From the NCBI RefSeq assembly GCF_012927125.1, contig NZ_JABBFZ010000024.1:1-64000 (forward strand): a stretch of DNA of 64,000 nt, read 5' to 3'. This document shows positions 47,799 to 55,267 of the stretch, piece after piece (within the stretch, counting starts at the first letter, position 1; each line of letters starts with the position of its first letter). Under the pieces are notes generated by a model. That model had not been told where the DNA came from. It was given only the letters and a program-made list of their open reading frames with translations, and made no database searches. The position numbers were made by a program, and so were the translations under genes. The stretch comes from Paraburkholderia antibiotica (GTDB lineage Bacteria; Pseudomonadota; Gammaproteobacteria; Burkholderiales; Burkholderiaceae).

Positions 47799-48101
47799 AT
47801 GGACGAAAATCCGCTATATCCTGAACTTAATCAACTCTTTGGTGTATATCTCAACGAGGATTGTTCGTACTGGGGCAGCACCATCGAAGCGATCGTGAGC
47901 TGCTATAAGAAAGACAGCTCGCGAGAGAGCGTGAAGAACATTCTTGTTGAAATCGAGCACTTCGAGAAAGAGCACGCCGGCAATCTCGATGAAGCATTCG
48001 AACAAGCGTATGGCTCTCAGTTTGGTCCTGAGTTGTGGGGGTACACGACGACTTCATTCCTCGACGAACTGAGGCGAATTCTAAAAATTAGGAGCGAATG
48101 A
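47799..48101 (+). CDS. CdiI-type immunity protein (CdiI_2-like)
   Basis: 100 residues, acidic, beginning YPELNQLFGVYLNEDCSYWG, the recognised opening of the contact-dependent growth inhibition immunity family with a conserved helix and Asp/Trp-rich segment, then a C-terminal WGYTTTSFLDELRRIL. It lies seven bases after the toxin stop codon, so it was built to be made with the toxin. The frame is intact although the toxin is broken, which fits either a recently inactivated toxin or selection for orphan immunity against kin carrying it. Lower GC than neighbouring core genes. Confidence 0.85.
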   Translation: MDENPLYPELNQLFGVYLNEDCSYWGSTIEAIVSCYKKDSSRESVKNILVEIEHFEKEHAGNLDEAFEQAYGSQFGPELWGYTTTSFLDELRRILKIRSE

Positions 48102-48620
48102 TTCGCTCCACCGAAATAGTTCACCTTCTGCCTCAATCTTCTTCATTCTGCCTTGACCGCTATGACGGCCACCTTCATGTGTGGGTCGTCTGGCGTTTGC
48201 GCGTACTGGCCGGAGGCACGCAAGCAGAGCAGTTGTGACAAATCCCAAAAGATCGCGGATAAAAGTGATCGAGGCCTTTGGCGTTTCTTGCCTGCGCGTT
48301 TGCAGCGGCCATCGTGTATCAGTATTTCGTCGTGCATTGCAAATGCGACTCGGCTCTGCAGGGGTGATTTTTTGGGATAAAACCTTATGCCCCGTTTGCG
48401 TAGGTTAACAAATCGATGCGGGCGATAATTTCATATTGTGATGAAACAGCTCCTGTCGCGTTCAAGACTGATTGTGTCGTAAGCTTGAACATGCTCCGCT
48501 TTCGCATCTGGTGTTTTCGTGCAATCATTCCTTGTCCCTGGCATCTTTCGGGATGCCTTGAACATAGCGCTAATCGAACAGAGAAGCTTCATTTCCAACC
48601 CTCCTCTCCAAAATGTAGCC
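48102..48620. other. Intergenic with decayed leader copy
   Basis: 519 bases between the immunity gene and the RcnB-like gene. The part 48108-48317 is an eroded copy of the threonine leader before thrS (see separate entry). The rest has no recognised gene. Confidence 0.7.
48108..48317 (+). other. Eroded copy of the threonine leader
   Basis: This stretch aligns over its length with 49088-49298. Shared blocks are CCGAAATAGTT at the promoter end, GGGTCGTCTGG, GGCCTTTGGCGTTTCT and CGTTTGC near the end. In the copy the start codon is lost and, in the old frame, the six Thr codons read Thr-Ala-Met-Thr-Ala-Thr; the 15-bp hairpin core is replaced. It can no longer work as an attenuator and precedes no synthetase gene. 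Confidence 0.72.
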
Positions 48621-49022
48621 ATGAAATCAAAATCAATCGCGCAGTTGCTAATCGTTGCTCTTTTGGGCACCTCGATCACCGCTTTCGCTCAGCCTCACGA
48701 CGATCAGCATCACAATGACCGCCCGTCGCACGGCCCGCAACGTCCGGGCCCCGACGGACATCCCGGACCGCAAGGCCGTGGTCAAGGCCCGCACGACGCC
48801 GACGTGCGTCGTCCGGGCGGCCCGATGCCGCACGCCGACTGGCACAAGGGCGACCGCCTGCCGGCTGAATATCGCGACCGAAGCTACGTCGTCGACGATT
48901 GGCGCGGCCATGGCCTCGAAGCGCCGCCGCGCGGTTATCACTGGGTTGGCGTGAACGGCGATTACGTGCTCGCCGCCGTCGCAACCGGCGTTATCGCAAG
49001 CGTGCTGCTCTCGGGTCACTGA
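48621..49022 (+). CDS. RcnB-family periplasmic protein
   Basis: 133 residues: signal peptide (KSKSIAQLLIVALLGTSITA, cleavage about residue 23), a long Pro/Gly/His/Asp-rich linker (about 25-72), then an RcnB-like domain (DRSYVVDDWRGHGLEAPPRG, YHWVGVNGDYVLAAVATGVI) ending in a short hydrophobic tail. RcnB in E. coli helps nickel and cobalt homeostasis; members with His-rich linkers may bind metal. The gene is flanked by the two leader copies. Confidence 0.88.
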   Translation: MKSKSIAQLLIVALLGTSITAFAQPHDDQHHNDRPSHGPQRPGPDGHPGPQGRGQGPHDADVRRPGGPMPHADWHKGDRLPAEYRDRSYVVDDWRGHGLEAPPRGYHWVGVNGDYVLAAVATGVIASVLLSGH

Positions 49023-49076
49023 GTCGCACGGACTGGACTGGTTTGGCAGGGTTTGTTTGCTGATGCGGGATAGCGA

Positions 49077-49104
49077 TTGACTCACCCTGCCGAAATAGTT
49101 TAAT
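49077..49104 (+). promoter_or_regulatory. Candidate sigma-70 promoter of the thrS leader
   Basis: TTGACT -35 and TTTAAT -10 with 16-base spacing, ending nine bases before the leader ATG at 49113. A start point near 49111-49113 would leave almost no untranslated leader, so the true start may lie slightly elsewhere. Confidence 0.5.
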
Positions 49105-49112
49105 TTTGCTCC

Positions 49113-49199
49113 ATGGACTTCCACTCTCTCTTCTTCGCTGCCGTCACCACCACGACGACCACCTTCACAGGCGGGTCGTCTGGAGATTGCACGCGCTAG
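49113..49199 (+). CDS. Threonine-rich leader peptide of short thrS
   Basis: 28 codons, TAG stop at 49197. The peptide reads MDFHSLFFAAV, six Thr, then FTGGSSGDCTR. The run of six threonine codons (49146-49163: ACC ACC ACG ACG ACC ACC), with further Thr at codons 19 and 27, is the hallmark of a leader peptide that reports charged tRNA-Thr. It precedes a threonyl-tRNA synthetase gene, so regulator and target agree. No good Shine-Dalgarno sequence is visible, which is a weakness. The peptide itself is not expected to have a function. Confidence 0.78.
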   Translation: MDFHSLFFAAVTTTTTTFTGGSSGDCTR

Positions 49200-49228
49200 C
49201 AGGAAGTATCAGCAGCAGTGGCAAACTC

Positions 49229-49263
49229 CCAAAGGCCCCGCCGGAAACGGACGGGGCCTTTGG
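49229..49263 (+). terminator. Attenuator hairpin before thrS
   Basis: Stem CCAAAGGCCCCG (49229-49240) with CGGGGCCTTTGG (49252-49263), extended inside by CCG-GAAA-CGG, a GNRA-capped top, with one bulged A at 49251: 15 bp in all. The following T-run is short (GGCGTTTCT). GGCGGG at 49170-49175, just after the Thr codons, can pair with CCCGCC (49237-49242) and would break the stem, a possible antiterminator. Confidence 0.72.
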
Positions 49264-49326
49264 CGTTTCTGGCTTCTCCGTTTGCGGCATTCATCGTGGT
49301 AATCGCGACATTCGAACCGACGGAGC

Positions 49327-50535
49327 ATGACCGTGAACGACATCGACCATCGTGTACTAGCTAATAAGCTCGATCTTTTCCATCAGCAGGAAGAAGGCGC
49401 CGGCATGGTCTTCTGGCACCCGCGCGGCTGGACGCTTTATCGCGTGCTCGAAGATTATGTGCGGGCACGTATGCGTCGCGCGGGCTTTCGCGAGATTCGC
49501 ACGCCGCAATTGCTGGCGCGTTCGCTGTGGGAAAAGAGCAGCCATTGGGAGAAGTTTGGTTCTGCGATGTATTCGCTCGCCGATGCCGAAGACGAGCGCG
49601 TGCTGTGTCTGAAGCCGATGAGCTGTCCGTGTCATGTGCAGGTGTTCAATCAGCGCGTGCGTTCGTATCGCGAGTTGCCGGTGCGTTATAGCGAGTTCGG
49701 TGCGTGTCATCGCGATGAACCGTCGGGATCGCTCGAAGGTTTGAAGCGCACGCGCGCGTTCGTGCAGGACGATGCGCATGTGTTTTGCGCGGCTGCGCAT
49801 ATCGAAGCGGAGGTGGGGCGCTTCTGTGCGCTATTGCGCGACATGTACGCGGATCTCGGCTTTCCGGCGTTCAAGGTTGCGCTGGCGACGCGGCCTGCGT
49901 CGCGTGCCGGTAGCGATCAAACGTGGGATCGTGCGGAAGAGGCATTGGCGAATGCCGCGCGTGCTGCCGGACTGACGTTCGATGTACTCGCGGGAGAGGG
50001 CGCTTTTTATGGCCCGAAACTTGAATTCCATTTGACGGATAGTCGCGCGCGCAGCTGGCAGTGCGGCACGATCCAACTCGACTTCGTCTTGCCTGAGCGG
50101 CTCGATGCGGAGTTCGTGAATGCACGTAATGAACGCGAGCGGCCTGTGATGATTCATCACGCGGTGCTCGGCAGTATGGAGCGGTTCATTGCGATGCTGC
50201 TCGAGCATCATGAAGGGTGGTTGCCGGTTTGGCTGGCGCCGGAGCAGGTGGTCGTCGCTTCGATCAGCGATGCGAGTGTGGGATATGCGGAGGAGGTTCT
50301 GCGGGCGCTCGACGATGCGGGGGTGAGGGCGGTGCTCGATGGGCGGCCGGAGCGGTTGGAGAAGAAGATTGTCGATGCGAGGGAGATGAGGGTGCCGGTT
50401 CTGGTGGTGGTTGGGGCTCGCGATGAGCGGGATCGGACGATTAGTGTTCGGTGGAGGGATGGGGAGAGGTCGGTGGTTGGGGTGGGGGAGGGGATTGAAG
50501 CTTTGAAGAAGTTGGCGTTGTCGCCGATATCGTAG
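49327..50535 (+). CDS. thrS: Short threonyl-tRNA synthetase, catalytic and anticodon domains only
   Basis: 402 residues against about 635 for standard ThrRS: the TGS and the editing domains are missing. The class II catalytic core is complete, with FWHPRGWTLYRVLEDYVR, CLKPMSCPCHVQVF (zinc Cys in motif 2 region), RYSEFGACHRDEPSGSLEGL and RTRAFVQDDAHVF, and HHAVLGSMERFIAMLLEHHE as motif 3; the anticodon-binding domain follows (WLAPEQVVVASIS to the end). It charges tRNA-Thr but cannot edit Ser-tRNA-Thr itself. ATG 49327 has GGAG only one base away; GTG 49333, seven bases from it, may be the real start. Burkholderiaceae should have a second, full thrS; this is probably the inducible paralogue controlled by the leader. 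Confidence 0.9.
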   Translation: MTVNDIDHRVLANKLDLFHQQEEGAGMVFWHPRGWTLYRVLEDYVRARMRRAGFREIRTPQLLARSLWEKSSHWEKFGSAMYSLADAEDERVLCLKPMSCPCHVQVFNQRVRSYRELPVRYSEFGACHRDEPSGSLEGLKRTRAFVQDDAHVFCAAAHIEAEVGRFCALLRDMYADLGFPAFKVALATRPASRAGSDQTWDRAEEALANAARAAGLTFDVLAGEGAFYGPKLEFHLTDSRARSWQCGTIQLDFVLPERLDAEFVNARNERERPVMIHHAVLGSMERFIAMLLEHHEGWLPVWLAPEQVVVASISDASVGYAEEVLRALDDAGVRAVLDGRPERLEKKIVDAREMRVPVLVVVGARDERDRTISVRWRDGERSVVGVGEGIEALKKLALSPIS

Positions 50536-50627
50536 AAGTGATAGAGCGTCGGCGATGGTGCTCTGCTCCATTACGAAGGACCTATCCGTAATTTTGTGGG
50601 CGAGGCCTATCATGAGAGGTAAAAGTC

Positions 50628-50820
50628 ATGGATATGCCGATGAAGAAGAAACGCACTGTCGCTTCTCAGGCAGCGGCCCGAGGGCCGCTGCCTGCCCTGC
50701 CGGAAGGTCTGCTGGATGACCTGGTCAAAGGCCCGATGACGCCCACCGAGGTCCAGGACCTGATGCTGGCATTCAACAAGGACTCATCGAGCGCGCGATG
50801 GGCGCCGAGATGAAGGGGGG
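50628..50820 (+). pseudogene. Truncated older IS256-type transposase, N-terminal fragment
   Basis: About 48 residues of the usual N-terminus remain (LPEGLLDDLVKGPMTPTEVQ, DLMLAFNK). Then one base is missing in AAGGACTC (expected AAGGCACTC), after which another frame gives LIERAMGAEMK, the next conserved piece. The fragment is cut at 50820 by the left end of the complete IS. The sequence of the remnant differs from the intact element's transposase, so it is another IS256-family type. Confidence 0.75.
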
Positions 50821-50844
50821 TGTCAGAATTTCCGTGTTCAAGGC
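50821..50844 (+). repeat. Left terminal inverted repeat of IS
   Basis: 24 bases beginning TGTCAGAATTTCC and ending GTTCAAGGC; its mirror lies at 52130-52153. Confidence 0.85.
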
Positions 50845-50854
50845 GGGTTGAGAT

Positions 50855-52105
50855 TCACACGGTTGATCGAGTGAATCGGTCTTCGTAGAGGATGGCGAAC
50901 TGGTTCATGGCCGCCTTCCAGTCATGAGCGGCACGTCCCCAATCGGCTGTGATATTGCGCAGTGCCAGCCAGATGAGTTTCGTGGCCGCCTCGTCGGTTG
51001 GGAAGTGTCCTCGGGTTTTGATGATCTTGCGCAGCTGCGAGTTGATATTTTCAATGGCGTTCGTGGTGTATATAACTTTGCGAACTGCCGGCGGAAAGGC
51101 GAAGAACGGAATCACGCGATCCCACGCTTTGCGCCACGCCGTGCTGACCGGTGGGAATTTCTGTCCCCATGGTCCGTCGGCAAATTCATCGAGCTGTGCC
51201 TGAGCCGCTTCAGCGCTGACAGCGGAGTAGATTGGGCGAATCGCTGCCGCCAGCCCCTTGCGGTCTTTCCAGCTCGCGTAGTCCAGGCTGTTGCGGATCA
51301 GGTGAACGATGCAGGTCTGCAATGTGGTCGCCGGAAACACGGCCGACAGTGCCTCGGGCATGCCTTTGAGACCATCGGTTACGGCGATCAGGATATCGTT
51401 GACGCCGCGTGTCCTGAGGTCATTGAACACCTTCATCCAGAACTTCGCGCCTTCGGTGCTCTCGATCCACAGCCCCAGAATATCGCGTGTGCCGTCGGGC
51501 AGAATGCCCAGCGCAAGGTAGATCGCCTTGTTGCGCACCACGGCGTCTTCGCGGATTTTGACCCGCAAGGCATCGAAGAACACGACCGGATACATCGGTT
51601 CAAGCGGCCGGGCCTGCCATGCGGTCACTTCGGCCATGACCTCGTCGGTGACCGAGCTGATGAAGTCGGGTGAGACCTCGGTGCCGTATTGCTCCAGCAG
51701 GAAGCCCTGAATCTCGCGTACGGTCATGCCCCGCGCGTACATGGCAACGATCTTGTCGTCAAAGCCCGTGAAGCGCCGCTCATGTTTAGGGATGAGCAAC
51801 GGTTCGAAGCTGCCGTCGCGATCGCGTGGCACCTCGATGCGGACCGGCCCGTCTTCAGTTAGGACCGTCTTGGCGCCCGTGCCATTGCGCTGGTTGGTGA
51901 CGGTGGCGGGCTTGACAGCGCCGGGCGCGTAGCCGAGATGATGGTTCATCTCTCCACCCAGCGCCTGCTCGATCAGGGCCTTCTTCAACGCCGGCGTCGC
52001 GGCATTGATGGCTTCGGCCGTCATCGGGCCGTTGCCGAACTGTTCAAGCAGTTCGGCGGGAATCGCCGGCAGGTCTGCCGGCGGGGTCTTCGGTTTGCGA
52101 GGCAT
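50855..52105 (-). CDS. IS256-family transposase (Mutator type)
   Basis: 416 residues, complete. DDE residues are read as Asp in VVFFDALRVKI, Asp in ILIAVTDGLKGMPEAL and Glu in YTTNAIENINSQLRKIIK, with the C/H motif CIVHLIRNSLDYASWKD typical of Mutator-type enzymes. The frame is open with a normal ATG, so the copy could be active. It fills the IS between the two terminal repeats. Confidence 0.95.
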   Translation of the reverse strand: MPRKPKTPPADLPAIPAELLEQFGNGPMTAEAINAATPALKKALIEQALGGEMNHHLGYAPGAVKPATVTNQRNGTGAKTVLTEDGPVRIEVPRDRDGSFEPLLIPKHERRFTGFDDKIVAMYARGMTVREIQGFLLEQYGTEVSPDFISSVTDEVMAEVTAWQARPLEPMYPVVFFDALRVKIREDAVVRNKAIYLALGILPDGTRDILGLWIESTEGAKFWMKVFNDLRTRGVNDILIAVTDGLKGMPEALSAVFPATTLQTCIVHLIRNSLDYASWKDRKGLAAAIRPIYSAVSAEAAQAQLDEFADGPWGQKFPPVSTAWRKAWDRVIPFFAFPPAVRKVIYTTNAIENINSQLRKIIKTRGHFPTDEAATKLIWLALRNITADWGRAAHDWKAAMNQFAILYEDRFTRSTV

Positions 52106-52129
52106 ATGTTCTCCTGGAGAGCATCATAT

Positions 52130-52153
52130 GCCTTGAACACGAAATTACTGACA
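52130..52153 (-). repeat. Right terminal inverted repeat of IS
   Basis: Read on the minus strand it begins TGTCAGTAATTTCG and ends GTTCAAGGC, matching the left end with about four mismatches in the middle. Confidence 0.85.
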
Positions 52154-52713
52154 GGCCCTCGCCAGGTGGCTCAACTCGACATCGTGATAACACTTGTGTC
52201 ATTGATATGTAGTAATGCTGCCGCTATCCGCGACGAAGAAAAGACGAACTCGTCAGCGGCGTCAACTACCGCTCACCGGGTCACACCACGCAAGCAGATC
52301 GAATTAGTTTGAAATGCGAGTCGGGCAAAGCCAGCTAGCGACAAAAAGCGACGTCAACCTCAACACCCACGACAACTTTATTCACCGTTCATAACAAAGA
52401 CCCACATACAACGGTGTCAGGTCAAACTTGACACACGCAGTCCCGCGGAATAAAACAATCAGACCACGGGCAAAAACTCGCCCGCCAACCGTATTCACCC
52501 TCGCAGCAACGCATCCGCCCTGTCATCGGGGTATCGCGGCAAAACCACAGTTTCTCGCTAATTCCTTCACCAGCAGCAACACGCAATAACTAGCGGCAAT
52601 AACCAGTGGCATCGACCGGCAGCACCGCATTCGCTGCCTGCATTGCTCAGGGCAGACCTGGCCCACGTTCTGCTAACCTACGCGCGTTTCTTTATCAAGG
52701 ATGGAAGATCATT
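52154..52713. other. Intergenic region between IS and gcd
   Basis: 560 bases without a supported gene. The DNA is AT-richer near 52320-52460. It must contain the gcd promoter. The part next to the IS does not continue the older IS256 fragment seen on the other side. Confidence 0.45.
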
Positions 52714-55158
52714 ATGTCGAGACAACCTGGTTGGTGCCCGGTTATCGGCGCAATCAGTCTCGTGTTTCTCGCGCTCACCTCGTTGTATCTGGTGATCGGT
52801 GGAGCATGGCTGATTGCAATAGGCGGGTCGTGGTACTACCTGATTACGGGCCTCGTGCTCGCGGTAGTGACATGGCTGCTTTATCGTCGCAAGTCCGCTG
52901 CGCTCGTGCTTTATGCACTCGTGATGGTGGCGACCGCAGCGTGGGCGCTGTGGGAGTCGGGTTCCGACTTCTGGGCGCTCGCGCCGCGCTCCGGCGTGCT
53001 GGTTATCTTCGGCGTGTGGCTTTTGCTGTTCGTCAGTTGGCGGATGGAAGGCGCACGCAAGCTCGGTATGGGTTCGCTCGTCGTTGCATTGGCGGTCTGG
53101 GCGGGCGTGCTGACCTACGCACACTTCCATGACCCGCAAACGGTCAACGGCAGCTTTGCCGCCGCGACGGCAGGCCCCGCGGAAACCGGCGATAGCGCCG
53201 CCGACTGGCCGGCCTACGCGCGTACCCAGGCCGGCACCCGCTATGCGCCGCTGACCCAGATCACGACGGCCAACGTCAAGGATCTGCAGGTCGCATGGAC
53301 CTTCCGCACCGGCGACAACAAAGGCCCGAACGATCCCGTCGAAATTACGAACGAAGTTACGCCGATCAAGATCGGCGAGACGCTGTTCCTGTGCTCGCCG
53401 CACCAGATCCTCTGGGCGCTGGATGCGCAGACCGGCAAGCTGAAGTGGAAGTTCGATCCGAAGCTGAAGCCGGACCCGTCGTTCCAGCACGTGACGTGCC
53501 GCGGCGTGTCGTACGTCGATCTTTCGGCGAGCGCTACCGCTACCGCGCCGACGGCGGATAACGCGTCGGCCGCATCGGCTGCCGCGCCGGATCAGCAACC
53601 CGCATCCGCGCCGGCTTTGACTTCCGCGGCCGCCGGGGCCTGCATGCGCCGCATCTATCTGCCGGTCAACGACGGCCATCTGTACGCGCTCGACGCGGAA
53701 ACCGGCGAGCTGTGCAAGGGCTTCGCCAACGCAGGCGACCTCGACCTCCAGCATCAGCAGCCGGTGACGACGCCGGGCATGTACGAGCCGACCTCGCCGC
53801 CGATCATCACGAACGACGTGATCGTCGTCGCGGGTGCGGTCGAGGACAACTACTCGACGCGCGAACCGTCGGGCGTGATTCGTGGCTTCGACGTGCGCTC
53901 CGGCGAACTGAAGTGGGTGTTCGACCCGGGCGCGAAGGATCCGAATCAGTATCCGCCTGCTGGTGGTCACTTCACGATCGCGTCGCCGAACTCGTGGGCG
54001 CCCGCCGCTTACGATCCGAAGCTCGACCTCGTCTATCTGCCGATGGGCGTGACCACGCCGGACATCTGGGGCGGCAACCGGACGGCGGAACAGGAGCGTT
54101 TCGCGAGCGGCCTGCTGGCGCTGCACGCATCGACGGGTAAGCTCGCGTGGTTCTATCAGACGGTCCACCACGATCTGTGGGACATGGACCTGCCCGCGCA
54201 GCCGACGCTCGCGGACATCACCGACGTCAAGGGCAATACCGTGCCGGTCGTGTATGCACCGGCCAAGACCGGCAACCTGTTCGTGCTCGATCGACGCACG
54301 GGTGCACCGGTGGTGCCGGCGCCTGAGCGTCCGGTGCCGCAGGGTGCGGCGGCCGGCGATCACGTTTCTCCGACCCAGCCGTTCTCGGGGCTGACGTTCC
54401 GGCCGTCGAAGGACCTGACCGACGCCGACATGTGGGGCGCCACGATGTACGACCAGCTCGTGTGCCGGATCATGTTCCACAAGCTGCGCTACGAAGGCAC
54501 GTTCACGCCGCCGTCGGAGCAGGGCACGCTGGTCTTCCCGGGCAACCTCGGCATGTTCGAGTGGGGCGGCATCGCGGTCGATACGGATCGTCAGATTGCC
54601 ATCGCCAATCCGATTGCGCTGCCGTTCGTTTCGCGTCTGATTCCGCGCGGGCCGGGCAATCCGATTCAACCGGAAGAAGGCGCGAAGGGTTCGGGCACGG
54701 AAACCGGAATTCAGCCGCAATACGGCGTGCCGTTCGGCGTGACGCTGAATCCGTTCCTGTCGCCGTTCGGTCTGCCGTGCAAGCAACCGGCCTGGGGCTT
54801 TATCTCGGCAATCGATCTGAAGACCAATCAGATCGTGTGGAAGCAGCGCATCGGCACAGTGCGGGATAGCTCACCGATTCCGTTGCCGTTCAGGATGGGG
54901 ATGCCGATGCTCGGCGGTCCGATCGTTACGGCCGGCGGCGTGGCGTTTATCGGCGCGACTGCCGATAACTACATCCGCGGCTTCGACGTGAATAACGGCC
55001 AACTGCTGTGGCAGGCACGTCTGCCCGCCGGCGGCCAGGCCACGCCGATGAGCTATTCGGTCAACGGCCGTCAGTTCGTGGTGATTGCGGCCGGCGGTCA
55101 CGGCTCGTTCGGCACGAAGCTCGGCGACTACGTGATTGCTTACGCGTTGCCGCAATAA
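52714..55158 (+). CDS. gcd: Membrane-bound PQQ-dependent glucose dehydrogenase
   Basis: 814 residues, similar to E. coli Gcd (796). It oxidises glucose to gluconolactone in the periplasm and passes electrons to ubiquinone. Five membrane segments occupy about residues 8-130 (the first starts VIGAISLVFLALTSLYLVIG), and an eight-bladed PQQ propeller follows: WPAYARTQAGTRYAPLTQI, LPVNDGHLYALDAETGE, WYFYQTVHHDLWDMDLP-like block WFYQTVHHDLWDMDLPAQP, and GGHGSFGTKLGDYVIAYALP at the end. An Ala/Thr/Pro-rich insert of about 35 residues (53527-53640) interrupts the propeller. ATG 52714 is used; the longer frame upstream is not Gcd-like. Acid from this enzyme could solubilise phosphate. Confidence 0.95.
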   Translation: MSRQPGWCPVIGAISLVFLALTSLYLVIGGAWLIAIGGSWYYLITGLVLAVVTWLLYRRKSAALVLYALVMVATAAWALWESGSDFWALAPRSGVLVIFGVWLLLFVSWRMEGARKLGMGSLVVALAVWAGVLTYAHFHDPQTVNGSFAAATAGPAETGDSAADWPAYARTQAGTRYAPLTQITTANVKDLQVAWTFRTGDNKGPNDPVEITNEVTPIKIGETLFLCSPHQILWALDAQTGKLKWKFDPKLKPDPSFQHVTCRGVSYVDLSASATATAPTADNASAASAAAPDQQPASAPALTSAAAGACMRRIYLPVNDGHLYALDAETGELCKGFANAGDLDLQHQQPVTTPGMYEPTSPPIITNDVIVVAGAVEDNYSTREPSGVIRGFDVRSGELKWVFDPGAKDPNQYPPAGGHFTIASPNSWAPAAYDPKLDLVYLPMGVTTPDIWGGNRTAEQERFASGLLALHASTGKLAWFYQTVHHDLWDMDLPAQPTLADITDVKGNTVPVVYAPAKTGNLFVLDRRTGAPVVPAPERPVPQGAAAGDHVSPTQPFSGLTFRPSKDLTDADMWGATMYDQLVCRIMFHKLRYEGTFTPPSEQGTLVFPGNLGMFEWGGIAVDTDRQIAIANPIALPFVSRLIPRGPGNPIQPEEGAKGSGTETGIQPQYGVPFGVTLNPFLSPFGLPCKQPAWGFISAIDLKTNQIVWKQRIGTVRDSSPIPLPFRMGMPMLGGPIVTAGGVAFIGATADNYIRGFDVNNGQLLWQARLPAGGQATPMSYSVNGRQFVVIAAGGHGSFGTKLGDYVIAYALPQ

Positions 55159-55176
55159 GTCATCGGTAAAGCATGC

Positions 55177-55217
55177 TTGCGATGCGAGGACGACGCTGTT
55201 TCGTCCTCGCATCGCAA
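55177..55217. terminator. 17-bp perfect hairpin after gcd
   Basis: Stem TTGCGATGCGAGGACGA (55177-55193) and its exact reverse complement (55201-55217) around a 7-base loop. There is no T-run. It lies between gcd and the convergent small gene ending at 55268, so it probably stops transcripts from both sides. Confidence 0.8.
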
Positions 55218-55267
55218 CGTAAAATCCGCGTCGGGAGTCGGCAAAGAAGCAGCGCCGCTCCCGCGCG

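Larger units (their letters stand above)
49023..49326 (+). other. thrS leader region
   Basis: 304 bases carrying a likely promoter (TTGACT at 49077-49082, 16-bp spacer, TTTAAT at 49099-49104), the Thr-rich leader peptide (49113-49199) and the terminator-type hairpin (49229-49263). The whole forms a probable transcription attenuator for the short thrS. Confidence 0.7.
50821..52153. mobile_element. IS256-family insertion sequence (1333 bp)
   Basis: Complete element with 24-bp imperfect terminal inverted repeats at 50821-50844 and 52130-52153; both end TGTCAG at the outside and share CGTGTTCAAGGC at the inside. It carries one transposase gene (minus). The 8-bp flanks do not match (AAGGGGGG left, GGCCCTCG right), so the expected target duplication is missing. 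It has cut off an older IS256-type fragment on the left. Confidence 0.9.
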
